Source: Rheinheimera sp. SA_1 (GTDB taxonomy: Bacteria; Pseudomonadota; Gammaproteobacteria; Enterobacterales; Alteromonadaceae). From it: a stretch of DNA of 64,000 bases. The translations under genes were made by a program, and so were the position numbers. The stretch is taken from NCBI RefSeq assembly GCF_001669775.1, contig NZ_LXWK01000016.1:310001-374000 (forward strand), written 5' to 3'. A model generated the notes under the pieces. The model was not told the origin of the DNA. It made no database searches and was given only the letters and a program-made list of their open reading frames with translations. Of this stretch, positions 14,311 to 23,024 are shown in pieces (position 1 is the first letter of the stretch; every line of letters starts with the position of its first letter).

Positions 14311-16959
14311 ATGAAAACAACGATGCGACACGCCATGCTTTTTGCAGGCATCGCCACTGCAGGCTTACAAGGCTGCGGCGGTGGATCTGAAACCAATTCC
14401 GATTTTACCAAAGTGGATGTCAGCAAGCCGGTATCCGACTGGGTGATGGTCTGGAACGATGAATTCGACAGCGCTGAAATCGACAGCCGCAAATGGAACT
14501 TTGAAATCAACTGTACCGGCGGCGGTAATAACGAAAAGCAGTGTTACACCAACGATAAGAAAAACGCCTTTATCAGCAGCGGCATGCTGAATATCGTGGC
14601 ACTACCGGCCGCAACCGGTGCTGACAAACCTTATACCTCAGCCCGCTTAACCACCCAGAAAAAAGCTGATTTTAAATACGGTCGTTTTGAAATGAAGGCT
14701 AAATTACCTTCAGGTCAAGGCAGCTGGCCGGCGTTCTGGATGATGCCCACCGATTCGTTTTATGGTAGCTGGCCCAAATCCGGCGAAATTGACATTATGG
14801 AAGCGGTTAATTTAAAGGTCACCAATGCAGCTGGTGTAGCCGAAGCCAATGTCCACGGTACCCTGCACTATGGTCGTGAGTGGCCGAACAATCTCAGTAG
14901 CGGCAAAGGGTATGCTTTACCAGAAGGTAAAAACCCGGCCGATGATTTCCACACTTATGCCATAGAGTGGCAGGAAGGCGAAATTCGCTGGTATGTCGAT
15001 GGTTATTTGTTTGCCACACAACGTCAATCTGAAGTGCGTTATAACGCCAAAGATCAGGCGGTCGGTCTGAAACATCGTGGCTGGTACACCGAATATTTTA
15101 ACCAGGGTACCGGCGAGAAAGAGCTGCACTGGGACAAAGCCCCCTTTGACCAAAAGTTCTTTATGATTTTAAACCTGGCCGTCGGCGGTAACTGGCCGGA
15201 GAACGTCAATAACGGTGGTATCGACGCTGCCGCTTTTGCAAAAGGTCAAAGTTTAATTGTTGATTATGTTCGGGTGTATGAATGTAAAGTCAACCCAACC
15301 ACTGGTAAAGGTTGTGAAACCGTCCGTCCTGGTTACGATAAACTCACCGATGGTCTGGTCGAAGGCAAAGCGCCAATTCCAGCCCCGCCATCCACTGGTA
15401 TTCCACAAAACCTGACCATCTTTGACGGCACGCCAAACCCAAACTGGCCAGCCTGGGATTGTTGTGGCGGTTCCAACCCGGCGTTAGTCGCCGATGCGGA
15501 TCGCGGTAACGTCTACGAATTTCTGGTCGGCGCCGCACCAACAGTCAATGGTTTTGTCACCCGTACCGCCTTTATCAAAGATCCTGCTGGGGTGGCAACG
15601 CCGTTTGACGGTTCGCCCATGGCCGCCACTGGCAATGTTACTTTTGATATGCAGCTGATTTCTGCGCCCAATAACCCGGCGGCAGTCTGGAAATTTAAAG
15701 TGGAAAGCTCTGAAGGCTCTACCGCCGCCGAGCTTGATTTAACCGTTGGTGGCCCGGCTCCGGCAGTCGGCAAATGGCAGAGTTATTCCTTTCCATTAAG
15801 CACCCTGGCAGCCGCTGGTTTAGATTTAGCCGCTATTGATGTGGTGATGATTTTCCCGGCCTGGGGCAGCGGTGAAGGTGCAGTGTATCGCATTGATAAC
15901 CTGAAAATTGGTCAGGCGCCAGTTGCCAAACCACAGCTGGTGTTATTCAAAGACGGCAAAAACCTCGACTGGCCTATGTGGGATTGTTGTGGCGGTTCCA
16001 CCCCAACCGAACAAGTCGATGACGCCGAACATGGTGCAGTTGCAGAATTCAGCATCGGCGCCACCCCAACTGTCATGGGCTTTATCACCCGCGCCGCCAA
16101 TGGTGGCAGCGATAAACCTTTTGACGCGACTGCCATTCTGGACGGTGGTGTGGTGCAATTCCAAATGAAAATGGTCAGCGCTCCTAGTACACCAAACGCC
16201 GCCTGGAAGTTTAAAGTTGAAGCCGATGGTGGTTCCAGCGCAGTTGAACTTGATTTCACCGCGAGCTTAGAAGCCAAGGCACCGGAAACCGGCAAATGGC
16301 AAACCTACACCTATAAACTGGCCGATTTAGCTGCAGCCGGTCTTGATGTCAGCGCCATCGACGTGGTGATGATTTTCCCGGCCTGGGGCAGCGGCAATGG
16401 CGCAGTGTATCGGGTTGATAATGCTCGCATCTACCACCCTTCAAGCGATATTCCGGTAGTCGATGGCCTGCTGTTGTTTGCCGATAAAGCCGCCGACAAA
16501 TGGTCAATCTGGGATTGTTGTGGTGGCAGTACACCAACGGTCGAACAAGATGACGCAGCGCATGGCGCCACAGCCCAATACATCATTGGCGCTGCGCCAA
16601 CGGTGATGGGTATTCAGGCCGCTGCAGATGTGTCGTTTGACGCCAGTGCGCTGCTGCAAAATGGTGTGGTACGTTTTGAAATGAAAGTGATTTCAGCGCC
16701 CTCAACCGCTGGTGCTGCCTGGAAATTCAAAATTGAGTCTGATAACGCCAGCTCAGCAGTAGAACTTGACCTGTCGGCCAGTATTGAAGGCAAAGCGCCT
16801 GTCACCGGCCAATGGCAAACCTACACCTTCCCGTTAAAAACCCTGTTTGATGCCGGCCTCGATATCAGCGCTATTGATGTGTTGATGGTTTTTCCGGCCT
16901 GGGGTTCTGGCAATGGCGCGGTGTACCGACTGGATAACGTGGTGATTGCCAACCCATAG
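14311..16959 (+). CDS. GH16 beta-glucanase lipoprotein with three WDCCGG modules
   Basis: An 882-aa surface or periplasmic glycoside hydrolase. The signal peptide ends in the lipobox LQGC (Cys near 22). Residues about 45-326 form a GH16 domain with WNDEFD at the start and the catalytic motif GEIDIMEAV (E159 nucleophile, D161, E164 acid/base), as in laminarinases (endo-beta-1,3-glucanases). Three tandem modules of about 165 aa follow (about 367-532, 541-709, 718-882). Each opens with a W...WDCCGG motif, contains a WKFKVE strand, and ends with FPAWGSG.GAVYR.DN. These are probably carbohydrate-binding beta-sandwiches; I cannot name the family with certainty. The gene is followed 113 bp later by a TonB receptor, so glucan breakdown and oligosaccharide uptake are probably co-regulated. 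Confidence 0.9.
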   Translation: MKTTMRHAMLFAGIATAGLQGCGGGSETNSDFTKVDVSKPVSDWVMVWNDEFDSAEIDSRKWNFEINCTGGGNNEKQCYTNDKKNAFISSGMLNIVALPAATGADKPYTSARLTTQKKADFKYGRFEMKAKLPSGQGSWPAFWMMPTDSFYGSWPKSGEIDIMEAVNLKVTNAAGVAEANVHGTLHYGREWPNNLSSGKGYALPEGKNPADDFHTYAIEWQEGEIRWYVDGYLFATQRQSEVRYNAKDQAVGLKHRGWYTEYFNQGTGEKELHWDKAPFDQKFFMILNLAVGGNWPENVNNGGIDAAAFAKGQSLIVDYVRVYECKVNPTTGKGCETVRPGYDKLTDGLVEGKAPIPAPPSTGIPQNLTIFDGTPNPNWPAWDCCGGSNPALVADADRGNVYEFLVGAAPTVNGFVTRTAFIKDPAGVATPFDGSPMAATGNVTFDMQLISAPNNPAAVWKFKVESSEGSTAAELDLTVGGPAPAVGKWQSYSFPLSTLAAAGLDLAAIDVVMIFPAWGSGEGAVYRIDNLKIGQAPVAKPQLVLFKDGKNLDWPMWDCCGGSTPTEQVDDAEHGAVAEFSIGATPTVMGFITRAANGGSDKPFDATAILDGGVVQFQMKMVSAPSTPNAAWKFKVEADGGSSAVELDFTASLEAKAPETGKWQTYTYKLADLAAAGLDVSAIDVVMIFPAWGSGNGAVYRVDNARIYHPSSDIPVVDGLLLFADKAADKWSIWDCCGGSTPTVEQDDAAHGATAQYIIGAAPTVMGIQAAADVSFDASALLQNGVVRFEMKVISAPSTAGAAWKFKIESDNASSAVELDLSASIEGKAPVTGQWQTYTFPLKTLFDAGLDISAIDVLMVFPAWGSGNGAVYRLDNVVIANP

Positions 16960-17072
16960 GCCGGTGGCGCCGCCACTCAGTTCGACTATTCGCAACGGGG
17001 ATCCGGCGTCGATCAAAATCGGCCAACAGGATTCCCAGATAACGATAACAAAATTGCACAGACAGGTTCGAC

Positions 17073-20000
17073 ATGAAAAAAATAACCAGCTCGAAAAACC
17101 GCCTGGCGGTTCGTATCTCGATGACTTTAGCCGCGGGGATGATCCCGGCTGCTTTTGCTGCGCCAACCGCAGTGACCCCGAATGCGGCTGAACAAGCCAT
17201 TGAAAACCAAACGGTTGCTGACCAGAATGCAGCCGGGCAAACTGCAACAGCAGCTGGCGCAGAAAAAATTGAAGTCATTGAAATTAAGGGTATTCGCGGC
17301 AGTTTAATCCGTTCGATGGATTTAAAACGTGAAGCCAATGGCGTGGTCGATGCCATTTCTGCAGAAGAAATGGGAAAATTCCCGGACACTAACCTTGCTG
17401 AATCACTACAGCGGATCACCGGTGTGTCGGTCAGCCGTTCGAACGGCGAAGGCAGCCAAATTACCGTCCGCGGTTTTGGCCCGGATTTTAACCTGGTGAC
17501 GCTGAATGGCCGGCAAATGCCGGGCACTGGTTTTAGCCGCTCTTACAACCTGGAAAACTTATCCTCTGAAGGCGTCAGTGCGTTAGAAGTATTTAAAACT
17601 GCCCGCGCTGAAAACCCAAGTGGTGGTCTCGGTGCAACGGTGAATATCGTCACCACCAAACCACTCAATCAACCGGGTGAACGTTATTCAGTCAGCGCCA
17701 AAGGCATCGTCGATACCTCCAACGAAACCGGTGATGACATAACACCGGAACTGGCGGCGGTCTACAGCAATACTTTTGCCGACGACAAACTGGGGGTGGC
17801 TTTTTCGGTGTCACATCAGGAACGCGATTTCCAGAAACAGTCGGCCAATATTCAGGGTTGGCAAGCCAATGTCGCCCTGCCCGTGTTAGCCGCCGATAAA
17901 GTGGTCGATGCGCGCCCAACAGATGCACTGGGCAAAAAAGTCGGCAATTATTATTTCCCAAAAGATATGAACTACAGCATCGAAAACCTGGAGCGTGAAC
18001 GCAGCAACGGTCAGTTGACGCTGCAATACCGGCCGATTGACAGCCTGACCATCACCGCTGATTACACTGCTTCGCGCGCCATTACCGGCAGTGAAAGTAT
18101 CGGCTGGGGGATCTGGAACGAATTTGGCGGCAATATCAATGCTTATGAACTGGATGAACGTGGTACCGCGCTGTACGCCGATATCAGCGGTAACGACGGT
18201 TCGTTCACCGCCAATAAGGGGACTACGCAGGTTGATGCTGAGTCCATTGGCTTGAATCTGGATTGGCAACTGAATGACGACTGGAGTTTTGGGCTGGATT
18301 ATCACAATTCGACCAACGACATCGACAATGGCGCCGACAAAGGCAGCCGTAACTCAGGTCAGGTGATTTTAGGATCTGACAAACTGCTGAGCAAAATTTA
18401 CGACTACCGCACCGGCGACATTCCACATGCGATGGTGCTTTGGGAGAATGGCACCGATGAACTCACTCCGGCCGAAATTGATTCTAACTTCAGCCAGTTT
18501 ACCCACTCACCGGGTGAGTCGGAAATTGAACAGTTGCAACTGGACGGCAGCTGGAACAATTCAGCGTTTAAAATTCCACTGGTCAATATTAAATTTGGTC
18601 TGGCGATGACCGATCAAACCATGGGCGGTTATTCCGGCTGGAGCGGCTTGCGTGGCGGCCCTGGCTTTAATCCAAGCTTTACCTTTATTTTTCCGGACAG
18701 CATGTTCACCCGCCACAGCACGTCAGACTTCCTGACCGAGTTTAACGGTGGCGGCAGCGCGTTACGTCCGCATTATTACTACACCTACGACTTTGACGAA
18801 GCGGTCGCGCGGCAGATGGCCTACTTAACCGCTAGTGTAATGGGCGCCGATGTTTATCTGCCGGATGCTTATATTGACGGCATTGACAGCAGCGGCTCGG
18901 TGCGCGAACAAACCAACAGCGTCTACGCGCAATCACAGTGGGAATTTCAGGTTGGACGTTTTCCGGCGCAACTGAATGTCGGCGTACGCTATGAAGAAAC
19001 TGAAGTGTCAAGCCGGGTGCGGCAAAAAGTTGAGACCCAGGTCAATTGGGATAGCCCGTCCGAGTGGATCACTCAATACCTGCCAGGTGCTGATACTTTC
19101 CTTGAACAAACCGGCAAAAACGATCTGTTGTTGCCAATGCTCGACTTCAAAGTTGAACTGACGGATGATCTGGTCAGCCGATTCTCCTGGGGTAAAACCA
19201 TTACCCGCGCGCCGCTGGGTTTGTTAGCGGGTGGCCGTGGTTTAAGCGGTAGTCCAAAACCGGGTTCGCGCACCGGCAGTCAGGGCAATACCAATCTGCT
19301 GCCGTTTGAATCTACCAACCTCGATTTGACCTTCGAATATTATTATGCCGAAGGTAGTTACGCCGCCTTGGGTTATTTCAGAAAAGATGTGGATAATTTT
19401 ATTCAGACCACTATCACTGAAACGACCATTGAGGGCTTGCACGATATTCTGAATGGTCCACGTTACCTCAAAGCAGTGGCCGATATTACCGCCCGAGGTG
19501 AACAAGCCACCAGCACCGCGATTTTTGCGCAAATGCTGGCCAATGGTAACGGCAACGCTAGCGGCAAAATTGAGCCAACTGCCCAAGATCCATTGATGGT
19601 GTGGAATATCAGTCAACCGCAAAACACCGACAGCAAAACTGTGGATGGTTTTGAATTTGCCGTGCAGCATTTGTTTGGCGATAGTGGTTTTGGTTTAGGT
19701 GTCAACGCTACGATGGTGCAAGGTGACGTTGAATTTGATACCGAAAGTTTGTTGCAACAAGCACCGTTAACCGGCTTAAGTGATTCTGCCAACTTCCAGG
19801 CATTTTATGAGCGTGATGGCTGGTCGGCGAAAATCGCTTACGCCTGGCGTGATTCATACTTGCTGGGTGTGGGTCAGTCACAAGGATCATCGGATGCCCC
19901 ACCACAGTTCGCCAGAACCTATGGTCAGTGGGATGTCAGTGTCAACTATGCCTGGAATGAACAACTGACCGTGTTCATTGAAGGGGTCAACCTGAACAAC

Positions 20001-20099
20001 GAAACCGAACAAGGTTATGGTCGCTACGAGGAGCAGTTCTTATTTGCCCGCCAATATGGCCCAAGATATACCATAGGGATGCGCTATAGCTTTCAATAA
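17073..20099 (+). CDS. TonB-dependent receptor (carbohydrate-type), partner of GH16
   Basis: A 1008-aa outer-membrane receptor. The signal peptide is in the first 30 residues (AVRISMTLAAGMIPAAFA), followed by an Ala/Gln-rich linker. The TonB-box-like IEVIEIKGIRG and a plug domain (about 65-190) come next, with FPDTNLAESLQRITGVSVSR and ITVRGFGPDFNLVTLNGRQM typical of the large receptors found in polysaccharide loci of Alteromonadales and Xanthomonadales. The remaining 800 residues are a 22-strand barrel ending in the aromatic C-terminal signature RYSFQ. By context it should import glucan oligosaccharides released by the GH16 protein using TonB energy. A strong terminator follows at once. Confidence 0.92.
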   Translation: MKKITSSKNRLAVRISMTLAAGMIPAAFAAPTAVTPNAAEQAIENQTVADQNAAGQTATAAGAEKIEVIEIKGIRGSLIRSMDLKREANGVVDAISAEEMGKFPDTNLAESLQRITGVSVSRSNGEGSQITVRGFGPDFNLVTLNGRQMPGTGFSRSYNLENLSSEGVSALEVFKTARAENPSGGLGATVNIVTTKPLNQPGERYSVSAKGIVDTSNETGDDITPELAAVYSNTFADDKLGVAFSVSHQERDFQKQSANIQGWQANVALPVLAADKVVDARPTDALGKKVGNYYFPKDMNYSIENLERERSNGQLTLQYRPIDSLTITADYTASRAITGSESIGWGIWNEFGGNINAYELDERGTALYADISGNDGSFTANKGTTQVDAESIGLNLDWQLNDDWSFGLDYHNSTNDIDNGADKGSRNSGQVILGSDKLLSKIYDYRTGDIPHAMVLWENGTDELTPAEIDSNFSQFTHSPGESEIEQLQLDGSWNNSAFKIPLVNIKFGLAMTDQTMGGYSGWSGLRGGPGFNPSFTFIFPDSMFTRHSTSDFLTEFNGGGSALRPHYYYTYDFDEAVARQMAYLTASVMGADVYLPDAYIDGIDSSGSVREQTNSVYAQSQWEFQVGRFPAQLNVGVRYEETEVSSRVRQKVETQVNWDSPSEWITQYLPGADTFLEQTGKNDLLLPMLDFKVELTDDLVSRFSWGKTITRAPLGLLAGGRGLSGSPKPGSRTGSQGNTNLLPFESTNLDLTFEYYYAEGSYAALGYFRKDVDNFIQTTITETTIEGLHDILNGPRYLKAVADITARGEQATSTAIFAQMLANGNGNASGKIEPTAQDPLMVWNISQPQNTDSKTVDGFEFAVQHLFGDSGFGLGVNATMVQGDVEFDTESLLQQAPLTGLSDSANFQAFYERDGWSAKIAYAWRDSYLLGVGQSQGSSDAPPQFARTYGQWDVSVNYAWNEQLTVFIEGVNLNNETEQGYGRYEEQFLFARQYGPRYTIGMRYSFQ

Positions 20100-20115
20100 T
20101 TAAGCTGTGCTGCTT

Positions 20116-20155
20116 AAAGCTGAAGCAGGTTTCCCGCTGCTTCAGCTTTTTTTTT
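20116..20155 (+). terminator. Rho-independent terminator after the GH16-receptor pair
   Basis: AAGCTGAAGCAG pairs with CTGCTTCAGCTT across a short loop, followed by a run of nine T. It lies 17 bases after the TonB receptor stop and closes the GH16-receptor transcript. Its A-rich other side may also serve the convergent glycosyltransferase. Confidence 0.9.
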
Positions 20156-20165
20156 AGCCGTTTTT

Positions 20166-21263
20166 TCAGCGAATAGTCGCGTAAGGAGGATAGGCCACTT
20201 GCGACCATAAAGTCTTGGACAAATCTGCCAGACTGTCCTGCTGTTGCCATTTCCCCGCCATCACCCAATCCACCAATGCTGTCGCAACGCATGGGAATAT
20301 CACTGGTTTCGCCGGCGCTGCGGCGAGCCAAGGACGAATTTCTGCAAGTTCCAGCTTGTTCAACCTGTTGGCTAAGCCCAGTCTCACCAGCGTATTGGCA
20401 TTACTGAGTTGCTCAAATTGCCCGGCTAAGGGCTTCACCAGCAACTTCTTACCCAAGGTTAAGGCTTCAGAAGGTAACTCAAAACCGGCGTTACTGATAA
20501 CCGCAGTACATTGATGCAAATCCTGCATAAAACATTGATGTGACAACGGTTTTAGCAGGATATTTTCCTGAATTTTCTGTACCTGCTGCTGTGGATGGTA
20601 ACAAACAAAGGACTGTGGTTGTAGTGCTTGCAGCAGTGTGATGATTTCCGGCAAATCTTCAAATGGCAGATACACTAGCACTTGCGGCTGGATAGTCTCT
20701 TTAGGTTGCAACAGCTCTTGTTGCAGGTGTTCTTGTTGCAGGTGTTCTTGTTGCAAGTGCACCACCGGCGGTAATAACGGCTGGTCAAAGTGGTGCCAGT
20801 GCAAACCAATATGCTGATCACAAGGTGCGAAATATCGCACCAGCAAACGATCCAACATACCACGCTCTGCTGCAGGTATTGGATAGCGAAAACTATTCTG
20901 ATGACTGATACCGATACACGGCACTTGCTGCCGGCGCGCCGCCCAGGCTGATACCGGTTCAAAATCATTGATCACTAAATCGTAACCGGTTAAATCGAGC
21001 TCGCGGATTTCCCGCAAAAACTGTAGTGGCCGCGCTTGTATTGCGGTTTGTAAGGGATCAATTTTGCCGTGATGGCTGATAAACGTCAGGCCACGCCGTG
21101 TTTGATAATCACCAAAAGCCTCCATTGAAAAGTAACCTGTTGGCTCACGGCCTGAGAACAAAAAATCGACCTTGGCCCCCACTTTCGAAAACGCCAGTGC
21201 CATGGCTCTGGAACGGGCAATATGGCCATTACCAGTGCCTTGCACCCCGTACAAAATTTTCAA
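20166..21263 (-). CDS. MJ1255/VC2487-family glycosyltransferase
   Basis: A 365-aa GT-B-type protein. It begins MKILYGVQGTGNGHIARSRA, with the glycine-rich loop of UDP-sugar glycosyltransferases and an early GH for donor or acceptor contact. LVINDFEPVSAWAAR and CIGISHQNSFRYPIP are hallmarks of the TIGR00661-type family (MJ1255/VC2487). The C-terminal half has the donor-side SNAGFELPSEALTLGKKLLV, close to the MurG/UGT motif. Residues about 168-185 are a run of HLQQE repeats encoded by 15-bp tandem repeats (20705-20760) and may vary in copy number. The gene is followed 28 bp upstream of its start by a PAP2 phosphatase reading the same way, suggesting a role in lipid-linked glycan or glycolipid synthesis. 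The acceptor is unknown. Confidence 0.85.
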   Translation of the reverse strand: MKILYGVQGTGNGHIARSRAMALAFSKVGAKVDFLFSGREPTGYFSMEAFGDYQTRRGLTFISHHGKIDPLQTAIQARPLQFLREIRELDLTGYDLVINDFEPVSAWAARRQQVPCIGISHQNSFRYPIPAAERGMLDRLLVRYFAPCDQHIGLHWHHFDQPLLPPVVHLQQEHLQQEHLQQELLQPKETIQPQVLVYLPFEDLPEIITLLQALQPQSFVCYHPQQQVQKIQENILLKPLSHQCFMQDLHQCTAVISNAGFELPSEALTLGKKLLVKPLAGQFEQLSNANTLVRLGLANRLNKLELAEIRPWLAAAPAKPVIFPCVATALVDWVMAGKWQQQDSLADLSKTLWSQVAYPPYATIR

Positions 21264-21291
21264 ATTACGACTCCTGTCCTGCCAATTATCT

Positions 21292-21825
21292 TTAAATCAA
21301 CGACATCGCCACTTTGGCACAGGCAATCCCCAGCACGGCACCCAGCAGCACATCAGTGATAAAATGCACACCCAATAAAATTCTCGACAGCCCAATCAGG
21401 CAGGCCCAGCACAGCGCCAGCAGATAAAACGGTGGGTAAAACTGGCCGATTAATGTCGCCATCAAAAATGCGGCCGTGGTATGGCCGGACGGTAAACTGT
21501 ATTTATCTGAAGGGGTGAACGTGAGTCTTATCAACTGGCTCAGCTCATGCGGACGGCGTCTTTTAAAGCAGTTTTTCGCCAGCCAATACAGCGGCAATTC
21601 AATCGCAAAAGCCAGCAAGCCGCTTTTGCTGAACTGCGCATCGGTTGCGTCAGGATTAGCCGTCTGACCAAACCACCAACCTAATGCCAGTAATAATGCA
21701 TACAAATGTCCATCGCCGGTGCGCGAAATACAGCGGCTGATTTTCGCCACCGGCTGATTAAATTTATGCTGTAAACACAATAGCGAAAATGCTAAGTCCA
21801 GTCTTGCCAGGTGTTGGAAGTTCAT
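21292..21825 (-). CDS. PAP2-family membrane phosphatase
   Basis: A 177-aa integral membrane phosphatase of the PAP2 superfamily. The three catalytic motifs are present: KNCFKRRRP (K......RP), PSGHTTAAF, and SRILLGVHFITD (SR.....H...D). Such enzymes dephosphorylate undecaprenyl pyrophosphate, phosphatidic acid or lipid A at the periplasmic face. The frame remains open to 21942, but MNFQHLARLD at 21825 is preceded by GGGGGA and is the better start; the longer version would run into the divergent promoter region. It is 28 bp upstream of the glycosyltransferase in the same direction and divergent from the LpxH-like gene, forming a compact envelope-lipid module. Confidence 0.88.
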   Translation of the reverse strand: MNFQHLARLDLAFSLLCLQHKFNQPVAKISRCISRTGDGHLYALLLALGWWFGQTANPDATDAQFSKSGLLAFAIELPLYWLAKNCFKRRRPHELSQLIRLTFTPSDKYSLPSGHTTAAFLMATLIGQFYPPFYLLALCWACLIGLSRILLGVHFITDVLLGAVLGIACAKVAMSLI

Positions 21826-22020
21826 AAGTCCCCCGTCATGTTGGTATACGTGCCAGCCGTTACTGCTAAAACCATAAGGCACCAATATGACAAAGGCGTG
21901 AAACTGATTTTCTTGCCGCAAACGGGAGCACCACGTCATCAAAACTTCAAATGTCAGTCATCCGTTGGTCACGCAAAACCACAACACTTGGCTAACTCAC
22001 CCAAGTCAGGATGCTCTGCT

Positions 22021-22812
22021 ATGCAAAACTTTCGCGCGGTGTTTATTTCAGATGTGCATCTGGGATCCAAAGATTGTCAGGCCGGTTATCTGCTGAGCTT
22101 TTTGCAGCAATGTCCGAGCCCTAAAATTTATCTGCTGGGCGATATCGTCGATTTCTGGGCGATGAAAAAACAGGTGCATTGGGGTGAACCTGCCAATCAG
22201 TTGCTGAAATTATTACTGGAAAAAGCCGAACAAGGCGTTGAAGTGATTTATGTGCCGGGCAACCATGACGAAGCCTTTCGCCATTATGCCGGCAAAAATT
22301 TCGGGCATATTCAGGTGCAACTACGGGCCACCCACACCACCTTGCTCGGAAAAAGATTACTGCTGGTGCATGGTGATGAATTTGATAAAGACGTTAATTT
22401 TGGCGCTTTGCACGCCTGGCTTGGTGATACCCTGTACGATTTTTTACTCTTTCTTAACCGCTGGTACAACCGCGCACGCCGTATCACCGGTGGCCATTAT
22501 TTTAGCCTGGCCGGTTACATCAAAAGCAAAGTACCAGGCGCCCAACAAGCCATCGGCCGTTACCGCGATGCAGTGGTCGCTAAGGCAAAACGTGCCGGTT
22601 TTGATGGCGTGGTCTGTGGCCATATCCACCACCCGGAGATCCGGTTGCAAGACGGTATCATCTACTGTAATGACGGCGACTGGATAGACAACTGCACCGC
22701 CCTCACCGAACAAATGGATGGCACTTTGGCGCTTTTCCAATGGACCGAACAAGCGGCGCAAATCGCCAGCCTCAGCTTGCAGCCTGTGCCGGAGCAGCCA
22801 AAAGCGGCGTGA
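22021..22812 (+). CDS. LpxH-like metallophosphoesterase (UDP-2,3-diacylglucosamine diphosphatase family)
   Basis: A 263-aa calcineurin-type phosphoesterase with all metal motifs: SDVHLGSKDC, GDIVDFWAMK, GNHDEAFR, VHGDEFD and GHIHHPEI. The closest known group is UDP-2,3-diacylglucosamine diphosphatase (LpxH/LpxH2), which releases lipid X in lipid A synthesis, but the spacing differs from housekeeping LpxH, so this is probably a paralogue acting on a related nucleotide lipid or sugar. The open frame starts at 21811 inside the divergent PAP2 gene; the ATG at 22021 (MQNFRAVFISDVHLG) matches the family start and has AGGATG upstream. Confidence 0.86.
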   Translation: MQNFRAVFISDVHLGSKDCQAGYLLSFLQQCPSPKIYLLGDIVDFWAMKKQVHWGEPANQLLKLLLEKAEQGVEVIYVPGNHDEAFRHYAGKNFGHIQVQLRATHTTLLGKRLLLVHGDEFDKDVNFGALHAWLGDTLYDFLLFLNRWYNRARRITGGHYFSLAGYIKSKVPGAQQAIGRYRDAVVAKAKRAGFDGVVCGHIHHPEIRLQDGIIYCNDGDWIDNCTALTEQMDGTLALFQWTEQAAQIASLSLQPVPEQPKAA

Positions 22813-22855
22813 GTGCTCGTTAAATAATGATGACTTTTGATACAAAACGGCTTTT

Positions 22856-22885
22856 GTAGGGCAGATGAGCGCAGCGCCATCTGCC
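22856..22885. repeat. Single REP-like hairpin
   Basis: After GTAG, an 8-bp inverted repeat GGCAGATG (22860-22867) pairs with CATCTGCC (22878-22885) around AGCGCAGCG. The GTAGGGC head is shared with the REP-like pair at 10.5 kb. The rest of the gap 22813-23024 shows no gene and should contain the topB promoter. Confidence 0.6.
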
Positions 22886-23024
22886 ACCATCCCACATCCA
22901 ATCTGTATTGATAATCCCGATCTCCCACCAAAAAGCTTTACTTTTCTCCGCCACTGCATTTAAATTAACTGTCTATTTATCCAGTACTCATAAACTAAGT
23001 CTTATAAACCATGATCGATAACCG

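Noticed and set aside
20680-20770. CRISPR-like short repeats in the glycosyltransferase gene
   Set aside because: Units are directly adjacent 15-mers coding for protein, with no spacers.
21811-22020. Upstream extension of the LpxH-like gene
   Set aside because: It overlaps the divergent PAP2 gene start and the shared promoter region; the family N-terminus begins at 22021.
22444-22959. 171-codon minus-strand frame opposite the LpxH-like gene
   Set aside because: Antisense to all catalytic motifs of a clear phosphoesterase gene; no recognisable domain.
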